Positions 6,123 through 12,119 of a stretch of 19,317 nucleotides of DNA are shown here, one piece after another. Source of the DNA: Metaruminococcus_A gallistercoris (GTDB taxonomy: Bacteria; Bacillota; Clostridia; Oscillospirales; Ruminococcaceae); assembly GCA_904394975.1 (NCBI GenBank), contig CAJFNQ010000021.1, positions 1 to 19,317 of the forward strand, read 5' to 3'. The first letter of the stretch is position 1, and every line of letters begins with the position of its first letter. The notes under the pieces were generated by a model. That model was not told where the DNA came from. It saw only the letters and a list, made by a program, of their open reading frames with translations, and searched no databases. The translations under genes and the position numbers were made by a program.

Positions 6123-7178
6123 TTGAACGAGACCATGAAAGCGCTTGTCTGCCATCAGGGAGGCAAAATCGAACTGTGTGACCGCCCGGTGCCCCGCCTG
6201 CAAAACCCGACTGACGCCATCGTACGGGTCACACTGAGTACAATATGCACCAGTGACCTGCATATCATGCACGGTGCGGTTCCGCGCGCTGTTCCGGAAA
6301 CAGTGTTGGGTCACGAGTTTGTCGGCGTGGTCGTGGAAACGGGGGAAGCGGTGACCTCGCTTCGGCCGGGTGACCGAGTCGCCGCCAATTGTGTCACCTT
6401 TTGCGGTGACTGCTGGTTTTGCCGCCGGGGTTATGTCAACAACTGCGAAAAGGGCGGCTGGGAGCTCGGCTGCCGCATTGACGGCTGTCAGGCGGAATAT
6501 GTGCGCGTCCCGTTTGCCGACACCGGTTTAAACCGCATTCCGGAAAACTTGAGCGACCGTGCCGCATTGTTGACCGGGGACATCCTTTCCAGCGGATACT
6601 TCGGCGCGGAACTTTGTGACATCCGGCCGGGAGATGCCGTTGCGGTCATCGGCGCGGGGCCGGTCGGAATCTGCGCCATGCAGTGCGCCCGGCTGTTTGG
6701 GGCAGGATGTGTCATCGCGCTCGATCTTGACCCGGCACGGCTGGAACTGGCAAAACGCCATCATGCCGCCGATGTGTGTATCAATCCTTCGTTAGAGGAC
6801 CCGCAGGACGTGCTGAACTGGCTCACTTCCGGCCGCGGTGCCGATGCGGTCATCGAAGCGGCCGGCGGGGAAAACACCTTTACTCTCGCTTGGCAGATTG
6901 CCCGCCCCAACGCGGTGGTCGCGCTGGTCGCCATGTATGAACGGCCCCAGCCGCTTCCGCTGGAACGGATGTACGGGAAAAATCTCATCTTTAAAACGGG
7001 TGGAGTGGATTCCCGCCATTGTGACACCTTGCTTTCTCTTCTCGCGTCCGGCCGGCTGGATACAGAATACCTGCTCACCCATGAAGGTCCGCTCAACCGA
7101 ATTGAGGAAGGGTACCGCGTATTTGCAGACAAAACAAGCGGCTGTATGAAATGGGTGGTCACCCCGTATGAGCGATGA
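6123..7178 (+). CDS. Zinc-dependent medium-chain alcohol dehydrogenase (351 aa)
   Basis: An NAD(P)-dependent oxidoreductase of the zinc MDR superfamily, interconverting an alcohol (probably secondary, or a polyol) and its carbonyl. From TTG 6123, the catalytic zinc ligands are Cys42 (ICTSD) and His64-Glu65 (GHEFVG). The structural zinc site is Cys94, Cys97, Cys100 and Cys108 (C-x2-C-x2-C-x7-C), and the Rossmann motif GAGPVG lies near 177-182. TTG 6123 follows AAGGAAG (6108-6114) by 8 bases; ATG 6135 is the alternative. The GTG at 6114 overlaps the ribosome site. Closest in style to butanediol/threonine/isopropanol dehydrogenases, but the substrate cannot be fixed. It seems to be a single-gene unit, and its coding sequence is noticeably GC-richer than the MATE gene before it. 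Confidence 0.88.
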   Translation: MNETMKALVCHQGGKIELCDRPVPRLQNPTDAIVRVTLSTICTSDLHIMHGAVPRAVPETVLGHEFVGVVVETGEAVTSLRPGDRVAANCVTFCGDCWFCRRGYVNNCEKGGWELGCRIDGCQAEYVRVPFADTGLNRIPENLSDRAALLTGDILSSGYFGAELCDIRPGDAVAVIGAGPVGICAMQCARLFGAGCVIALDLDPARLELAKRHHAADVCINPSLEDPQDVLNWLTSGRGADAVIEAAGGENTFTLAWQIARPNAVVALVAMYERPQPLPLERMYGKNLIFKTGGVDSRHCDTLLSLLASGRLDTEYLLTHEGPLNRIEEGYRVFADKTSGCMKWVVTPYER

Positions 7179-7266
7179 AATGTTTCTTCAAAAAGCGCGG
7201 CTTGAAGTGAAAAACAGTGCTTGAAAAATGCTGCTTTTGGAGCAGAATCTCAAAATACAAAATAAG

Positions 7267-7296
7267 AAACGCCCGCTGAAAGAGCGGGCGTTTTTC
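7267..7296. terminator. Bidirectional terminator between the alcohol dehydrogenase and pflB
   Basis: AAACGCCCGCT (7267-7277) pairs perfectly with AGCGGGCGTTT (7283-7293) around a GAAAG loop. The plus strand continues with TTCTG and the minus strand with CTTATTTTG. It lies between the convergent stops at 7178 and 7322. Confidence 0.85.
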
Positions 7297-7321
7297 TGTA
7301 TGTGTGTCATTGAAAGAACGG

Positions 7322-9559
7322 TCAGCAGATGGACTCATGGAAGGTTCGCTTAATGACCTCTTCCTGCTGTTCACGTGAGAGACGGTTGAAGTTAACGGCA
7401 TACCCGGAAACACGAATGGTAAGTGTGGGGTATTTTTCCGGATGGTCCATTGCGTCAAGCAGGGTTTCGCGGTTGAATACATTGACGTTCAAATGATGCG
7501 CACTCTGAGCAAAATAGCCGTCCAAAATAGCGGTGAGATTCTGAATCCGCTGTTCTTCTGTCTTCCCAAGGGCGTGCGGGACAATGGAGAAGGTGTTGGA
7601 AACACCGTCCTGACAGACACTGCTGTACGGAATCTTCGCGACCGAGTTGAGAGAAGCCAGCGCTCCGTTTTCATCCCGTCCGTGCATGGGGTTGGCGCCC
7701 GGCGCAAGCGGTTCGCCCACCTTCCGGCCGTCCGGCGTGGAACCGGTCTTTTTGCCGTACATAACGTTGGAGGTGATGGTCAGCACCGACAGGGTGTGTT
7801 TCGCTTTGCGGTAAAGCGGGTGTTTTTTGAGTTCTTCCGAGAATTTGCGGACGATGAAGACGGCTTCATCATCGGCCCGGTCATCGTCATTGCCGTATTT
7901 CGGGAATTCTCCTTCGGTGATAAAGTCTACGGCAACACCGTCCTCGTTGCGCACCGGACGCACTTTGGCGTAACGGATGGCGGAAAGGGAATCTGCCGCG
8001 ACTGAAAGCCCGGCAATACCGAACGCCATGATGCGCTTGACGTTGGTGTCATGCAGTGCCATCTGGCTTGCTTCGTAAGCGTACTTATCGTGCATAAAGT
8101 GGATGATGTTGACGGTGTCCGCGTACAGTTCAGCCGCGTAGGCAAGCACTTTTTCGTAGTTTGCGCGTACAGTCTCATAATCGAGCACCTCATCGGTGAT
8201 GGGTTCAATGCCCGGCACGACAACGCCGCCTTTGAGTTCATCCACACCGCCGTTGATGGCGTAAAGCAGTGCTTTTGCCATGTTGCAGCGCGCGCCGAAA
8301 AACTGCATCTGCTTGCCGACCTTCATGGCGGAAACACAGCAAGAGATGGCGTAGTCATCCCCGTAGATGGAGCGCATAAGATCATCGTTTTCATACTGGA
8401 TGGAATCGGTCTCGATGGACATTTTCGCACAGTAGCGCTTAAACGCCGCGGGCAGATGCTCAGACCAGAGAACCGTCATGTTCGGTTCCGGAGAGGTACC
8501 GAGGTTGGTCAGGCTGTGCAGGTAGCGGAAGGAGTTTTTGGTGACGAGGGTGCGCCCGTTGAGTCCCATGCCGCCAATGGATTCGGTGACCCAGGTGGGG
8601 TCTCCGCCGAATAGCTCGTTATATTCCGGTGTACGCAGATGGCGCACCAGACGGAGCTTGATAATGAACTGGTCAATGAGTTCCTGCGCGCCCGCTTCGT
8701 CGATCAGTCCACGGTCCAGGTCGCGCTGGATGTAAATATCCAAGAAGGTGGAGGTGCGGCCAATGGAGGTCGCCGCGCCGTTGTTTTCCTTGATCCCGGC
8801 AAGATATCCCATGTACAGAAACTGCACTGCTTCTCTCGCGTCCTTTGCCGGAGCGGAGAGGTCAATTCCGTAACGGGCAGCCATCGACTTGATCTTGCCC
8901 AGCGCCCGGATCTGCTCCGAAACCTCTTCCCGCAGGCGGATGCGCTCTTCATCCATGTGTCCGTCCAGCCCGTCCAGGTCTTTCTGCTTTTCTTCGATCA
9001 GCCGGTCAATGCCGTACAGCGCGACACGGCGGTAGTCGCCAATGAGCCGTCCGCGGCCGTATGCGTCCGGAAGCCCGGTGAGCAGTCCGGCGTGACGGGC
9101 TGTCCGCACCCGTTTGGGGTAAGCGTCAAACACGCCCTGGTTGTGGGTTTTGCGGTATTCTTCAAAATGACGGTCGATCTCCGGATTGAGCTGGTAGCCG
9201 TACTGCTGGAGCGCGGATTTTGCGGTGCGAAGCCCGCCGTAGAGGTTGACAATCCTCTTGAGCGGCGCGTCGGTCTGAAGGCCGACGATCACTTCGTTGC
9301 CCCGGTCGATATAACCCGGTTCAAAGTTGTCAATGCCGGAAATGATGCCTGTTTCCACATCCAGCACGCCGTTTTTCAGTTCCTCCAGAATAAGCTCTTC
9401 GCAGCGTGCCCAGACCTTTTTGGTTCGTTCGGTCGGGCCGGTCAGGAACTGTTCATCCCCTTCGTACGGGGTGTAGTTTTTCTGGATAAACGAACGTACG
9501 TCAATTTCAAACTGCCAGTTTCCCGGTTTGAATCCATCCCAGTTTTTTTCGTTCATCAT
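7322..9559 (-). CDS. pflB: Formate C-acetyltransferase (pyruvate formate-lyase), 745 aa
   Basis: A cytoplasmic glycyl-radical enzyme that converts pyruvate and CoA to acetyl-CoA and formate under anaerobic conditions. The length is normal for PflB. The adjacent catalytic cysteines are at about residues 407-408 (AISCCVSAMKVG). The radical glycine is about residue 719 in RVSGYAVNF, close to the C-terminus as the family requires. Other family blocks are GGMGLNGRTLVTK, TSPEPNMTVLWS and YGKKTGSTPDGR. The start ATG overlaps the pflA TGA, and two ATG codons are tandem; AGGAGG is about 9 bases before the first. It lies in the order pflA-pflB with its activase upstream. Expression is probably gated by the riboswitch before pflA. 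Confidence 0.97.
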   Translation of the reverse strand: MMNEKNWDGFKPGNWQFEIDVRSFIQKNYTPYEGDEQFLTGPTERTKKVWARCEELILEELKNGVLDVETGIISGIDNFEPGYIDRGNEVIVGLQTDAPLKRIVNLYGGLRTAKSALQQYGYQLNPEIDRHFEEYRKTHNQGVFDAYPKRVRTARHAGLLTGLPDAYGRGRLIGDYRRVALYGIDRLIEEKQKDLDGLDGHMDEERIRLREEVSEQIRALGKIKSMAARYGIDLSAPAKDAREAVQFLYMGYLAGIKENNGAATSIGRTSTFLDIYIQRDLDRGLIDEAGAQELIDQFIIKLRLVRHLRTPEYNELFGGDPTWVTESIGGMGLNGRTLVTKNSFRYLHSLTNLGTSPEPNMTVLWSEHLPAAFKRYCAKMSIETDSIQYENDDLMRSIYGDDYAISCCVSAMKVGKQMQFFGARCNMAKALLYAINGGVDELKGGVVVPGIEPITDEVLDYETVRANYEKVLAYAAELYADTVNIIHFMHDKYAYEASQMALHDTNVKRIMAFGIAGLSVAADSLSAIRYAKVRPVRNEDGVAVDFITEGEFPKYGNDDDRADDEAVFIVRKFSEELKKHPLYRKAKHTLSVLTITSNVMYGKKTGSTPDGRKVGEPLAPGANPMHGRDENGALASLNSVAKIPYSSVCQDGVSNTFSIVPHALGKTEEQRIQNLTAILDGYFAQSAHHLNVNVFNRETLLDAMDHPEKYPTLTIRVSGYAVNFNRLSREQQEEVIKRTFHESIC

Positions 9560-10284
9560 GCCGGAAAGCCTCCTTTTTCTTCAAAAAAGCGTTTGCTGTA
9601 CCCTTCGCAGACGTTTGTGTCCATTGCGGGAACGCCGTTGAGCGGGTAGTTCATATTCATGGTTTCATATTTGTTGACACCGAGCAGATGATAGGGGAGA
9701 AGCTCTACCTTCTGCACATTTGGAAGGGTGCCGATGTAGCGGTGAAGCCCTTCTATGTGAGTGTCTGAGTCGGTCAGACCTGGAACGACCACATGCCGCA
9801 CCCACATGGGAACGCCGCTTTTCCGAACAGCTTCAACAAACCGCAGGGTCTCGTCCATCGGCTGGCCGGTCAGCGCGTGGTAAGCATCCGGCTCAAAGTG
9901 CTTGACATCGTATAAAACAAGGTCGGTATAAGATAAAATTTCTTCATAATGCCCAATGCCCACTCCTGCGGTATCAATGCAGGTGTGGATGCCGTGCTGT
10001 TTGCACAGCCGGAGCGCTTCGGTTAAAAATTCCGGCTGAAGCAGTGGTTCGCCGCCGGAGAAGGTCACGCCGCCGCCCGAACGGCTGAAGTAGCTTTGGA
10101 AGCGGAGCAGTTTTTTGACAAGCTGTTCCGGGGTGATCTTCGTGCCCTGGTTCATCCGCCAGGTGTCCGGGTTGTGACAATATAAACAGCGGAGCTTGCA
10201 TCCCTGCAAAAAAACGACGGTGCGGATTCCCGGGCCGTCCACCATACCCATGGATTCGATCGAATGAAGATACCCGTTTGTCAT
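9556..10284 (-). CDS. pflA: Pyruvate formate-lyase activating enzyme (radical SAM), 242 aa
   Basis: A radical-SAM protein that abstracts a hydrogen from the catalytic glycine of PflB. The C-x3-C-x2-C cluster ligands are Cys29, Cys33 and Cys36 (QGCKLRCLYCHNP), after SIESMGMVDGPGIRTVVFLQ. SAM-binding GGE is in GGVTFSGGEPLL. ATG 10284 is preferred over the longer frame (ATG 10311) because AAAGGA lies about 8 bases before it and the family begins at this YLHSIES segment. The longer version would also run through the terminator T-tract. The gene ends in an ATGA overlap with pflB, so the two are translationally coupled. The usual order is pflB first; here the activase comes first. Confidence 0.96.
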   Translation of the reverse strand: MTNGYLHSIESMGMVDGPGIRTVVFLQGCKLRCLYCHNPDTWRMNQGTKITPEQLVKKLLRFQSYFSRSGGGVTFSGGEPLLQPEFLTEALRLCKQHGIHTCIDTAGVGIGHYEEILSYTDLVLYDVKHFEPDAYHALTGQPMDETLRFVEAVRKSGVPMWVRHVVVPGLTDSDTHIEGLHRYIGTLPNVQKVELLPYHLLGVNKYETMNMNYPLNGVPAMDTNVCEGYSKRFFEEKGGFPA

Positions 10285-10309
10285 TCCAATCATCCTTTCG
10301 CTGAAAAAC

Positions 10310-10352
10310 AAAAAAGCCGCACGTCTGAGCAGCTTTGCCCAGACGGTCGGCT
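10310..10352 (-). terminator. Regulated intrinsic terminator in the pflA leader
   Basis: AGCCG..CCGTCTG (10352-10340) pairs with CAGACG..CGGCT (10327-10315), with a two-base internal mismatch, followed by TTTTTTG. It ends about 25 bases before the pflA start. Its 5' arm contains the 3' pseudoknot strand of the riboswitch. Confidence 0.8.
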
Positions 10353-10400
10353 AAATAAACGATCATACTCCACGTGGTTTTCTCCACTTCCGTCAGTCAT
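10310..10400 (-). ncRNA. ZTP riboswitch (pfl motif) with terminator expression platform
   Basis: On the minus strand, between the promoter and pflA, the leader shows the conserved parts of the ZTP/ZMP (pfl) aptamer. These are UGACUGACGG (10399-10390), a GUGG...CCAC hairpin, a variable linker, and CCGUCUGGGCA (10346-10336). GACGG (10394-10390) is complementary to CCGUC (10346-10342), forming the expected pseudoknot; the usual GGCGG/CCGCC pair has covaried, which supports the match. CCGUCUG also pairs with CAGACG (10327-10322) in a terminator ending in six Ts, so aptamer and terminator are mutually exclusive. The class was named from its frequent position upstream of pfl genes and senses the purine/folate alarmone Z, turning genes on when it binds. 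Confidence 0.85.
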
Positions 10401-10413
10401 ATGATGTGATTTA

Positions 10414-10442
10414 AGAGTACAATATTCGAGTTGTTTTGTCAA
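10414..10442 (-). promoter_or_regulatory. Sigma-A promoter of the pflA-pflB operon
   Basis: On the minus strand TTGACA (10442-10437), a 17-base spacer, then TACTCT (10419-10414). The predicted start is near 10407, a few bases before the riboswitch aptamer begins. No Rex-like box was seen around this promoter. Confidence 0.75.
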
Positions 10443-10614
10443 TTGCTGAACTGTATGAAACGCATAACAATATCCTTTCAAATTTGTTGGTTTTAACAGG
10501 GGAAAAGTTCTGTTCTTTCCATGAACATACCTTATAATATATGTGCAGATGCGGCGTGTGGAAAAAAGTCTTTGCTTTTTTGCTTTATGTCAATGTACTG
10601 TTTTTGAAAATTTG

Positions 10615-10623
10615 TGGTACAAT
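10615..10623 (+). promoter_or_regulatory. Probable extended -10 promoter of the GtrA-like gene
   Basis: TGGTACAAT, a TG-extended -10 (hexamer 10618-10623); no strong -35 lies at 17 bases. The start would be near 10630, about 50 bases before the ATG. A 13-base palindrome GCAGACAGTCTGC (10648-10660) lies in the leader. Confidence 0.45.
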
Positions 10624-10680
10624 AAAAATGTTTACTCAAACTGCGCGGCAGACAGTCTGCTTGAGGAGGTGATCGGCCGG

Positions 10681-11103
10681 ATGTTTGAAAAGGCTAAGCA
10701 GCTGTTTTTTCGCTACAAGGAACCATTTCTTTATCTGGTTTTTGGCGGAGGGACAACGCTTGTCAATATTTTAGCGTATTTTATCTGCTATGAATTGCTC
10801 TCTGTGGAAAACACGGTTTCGGTGATCATTGCCTGGGTGCTTTCGGTGCTGTTTGCTTACCTTACCAACAAATTTTGGGTGTTCGAGTCCAAAGCGGCGG
10901 ATGGGAGGACGGTCCTTCGGGAGGCGGCTCAGTTTTTTGGTTTCAGGTTGGCTACCGGCTTGTTGGACTTGATTATCATGTACCTTACAGTGGATCTGCT
11001 GCTGTGGAACGGAACCTTGATGAAATTGCTTTCCAACATCCTGGTGATCCTGCTCAATTACATTGCCAGCAAGCTGGTGATCTTCCGCAGAAAAAGCTCT
11101 TAA
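10681..11103 (+). CDS. GtrA-family membrane protein (140 aa)
   Basis: A small integral membrane protein with four predicted helices. They begin with LYLVFGGGTTLVNILAYFIC, then VIIAWVLSVLFAYLTNKFWVF, then FFGFRLATGLLDLIIMYLTV, then LLSNILVILLNYIASKLVIF. The NKFWVF and N.....SK..IF patterns are typical of GtrA-like proteins, which help flip lipid-linked sugars or take part in cell-surface polysaccharide or teichoic acid glycosylation. ATG 10681 is preceded by AGGAGGTGATC (10664-10674), an 11-base match to the anti-Shine-Dalgarno. The in-frame GTG at 10669 lies inside that site and is unlikely. No glycosyltransferase partner is adjacent; the next gene is an unrelated DUF2461 protein, so the precise role is open. 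Confidence 0.85.
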   Translation: MFEKAKQLFFRYKEPFLYLVFGGGTTLVNILAYFICYELLSVENTVSVIIAWVLSVLFAYLTNKFWVFESKAADGRTVLREAAQFFGFRLATGLLDLIIMYLTVDLLLWNGTLMKLLSNILVILLNYIASKLVIFRRKSS

Positions 11104-11130
11104 ACTTCTTATCGGAGGGTGAACGACACA

Positions 11131-11838
11131 ATGCCTTTTTCAGCAAAAACACTGGATTTTATTTTCGAAAACCGCTTGCATGACAGCCGCCAGTGGTTTA
11201 ATGAGCATAAGCCGGAATATAGAGCACTTGTGGTGGAACCGTTCGCGCGGCTGGTAAGCGATCTCGCGCCGGACATGCTTAAAATCGACGGGCAGTTTGT
11301 GACCGACCCTCGCGTAGGGAGAACAATCTGCCGCATCTGGCGGGATACCCGCTATACCAAAGACCCATCCCTTTACCGGGACTCGATGTGGCTCATCTTC
11401 AAGCGCGACCGAATGCATTCGGAGGATTACCCCGGCATTTATTTTGAGATAGACGGTTCCGGCTTTCATTATGGCTGCGGCTTTTATCATGCTTCCGCAA
11501 GCTACATGAACATCCTGCGGCGGATGGTGTTAGAACAGACCCCGGCCTTTCTGGCGGCACAGAAAGCATATACGTCTCAAAAGGTTTTTACCATGGAGGG
11601 CGAGTGCTACAAGCGCCCGCACTTTCCCGATCAGCCCGAAGCGCTTCAAAATTGGCTGGAGCGGCGGAACATCGGGTTTTATGCCGACAGCAAGAATTTC
11701 GACCTTCTGTTTTCGGATGGATTGTCCAAGGCCTTAAAAGAGGATTTCAAACTTCTCGCACCCATCTACCATCTGCTGTTGGAGGCTGCGCTGGAAAATT
11801 TGCAGGACCGCGCACAAAGGCAGGCAATTCAGCGCTGA
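11131..11838 (+). CDS. DUF2461 family protein (235 aa)
   Basis: A soluble protein with the DUF2461 pattern. It opens with FSAKTLDFIFENRLHDSRQW and FNEHKPEY, then VGRTICRIWRDTRYTKDPSLYRDSMWL, then YPGIYFEIDGSGFHYGCGFYH, and a C-terminal helical tail. The family (TIGR02453-like) is widespread in bacteria and fungi, about 220-240 residues, and has no established biochemical function. ATG 11131 follows GGAGG (11114-11118); the in-frame GTG at 11119 directly abuts that site and is rejected. It lies 27 bases after the GtrA-like gene, so the two are probably cotranscribed. No membrane segment or signal peptide is present. Confidence 0.88.
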   Translation: MPFSAKTLDFIFENRLHDSRQWFNEHKPEYRALVVEPFARLVSDLAPDMLKIDGQFVTDPRVGRTICRIWRDTRYTKDPSLYRDSMWLIFKRDRMHSEDYPGIYFEIDGSGFHYGCGFYHASASYMNILRRMVLEQTPAFLAAQKAYTSQKVFTMEGECYKRPHFPDQPEALQNWLERRNIGFYADSKNFDLLFSDGLSKALKEDFKLLAPIYHLLLEAALENLQDRAQRQAIQR

Positions 11839-11913
11839 GTCGCCGTTCATCGGGAGTAAAAACACTTTGTTTTCCGGCGTTTTGACCGTTTTGAGCGGGA
11901 TTGGAAAAGGCAC

Positions 11914-11931
11914 TTGTTAAAAAATAAACAA
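11914..11931. promoter_or_regulatory. Rex-like operator 1 upstream of the adhE promoter
   Basis: TTGTTAAAAAATAAACAA has the arrangement TTGTTAA-N4-TTAACAA of Firmicute Rex boxes with one mismatch. It lies just upstream of the -35 element at 11947. Rex is the NADH-sensing repressor that typically controls adhE. Confidence 0.6.
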
Positions 11932-11946
11932 ATTTAAAAAAAGGTA

Positions 11947-11975
11947 TGGACAAAGCATTTAAAATATGCTATTAT
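11947..11975 (+). promoter_or_regulatory. Sigma-A promoter of adhE
   Basis: TGGACA (11947-11952), a 17-base spacer, then TATTAT (11970-11975). The predicted start is near 11982, inside the second Rex-like box. It gives a leader of roughly 138 bases before the adhE ATG. Confidence 0.75.
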
Positions 11976-11979
11976 GACT

Positions 11980-11997
11980 TTGTTAGTTTAATAACAA
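11980..11997. promoter_or_regulatory. Rex-like operator 2 over the adhE transcription start
   Basis: TTGTTAGTTTAATAACAA contains perfect TTGTTA/TAACAA arms with the Rex-type 18-base span; it matches the TTGTTAA-N4-TTAACAA consensus at all but two positions. Its place on the predicted start would block transcription when Rex binds at low NADH/NAD+. Confidence 0.65.
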
Positions 11998-12119
11998 ACG
12001 GGTTTCGAAAGAGTTGTCCGGTTTGATTGAAAGCCGGAAACATGAAACAGGGGCGTGGGAAGCAGCATTGGCTGTGCCCTGCGGCTGAGATTTTCCAATG
12101 ATTTTAAGGAGGAAGAATC

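Noticed and set aside
8639..9649. 336-codon plus-strand frame over pflB/pflA
   Set aside because: It is antisense to a conserved enzyme and crosses the pflA-pflB overlap. It has no family pattern.
10290..10481. 63-codon minus-strand frame in the pflA leader
   Set aside because: It runs through the promoter, riboswitch and terminator, which explain the sequence better.
10437..10500. Possible Rex box near the pflA promoter
   Set aside because: TTGTTGGTTTTAACAG has the wrong spacing and mismatched arms compared with the boxes at adhE.
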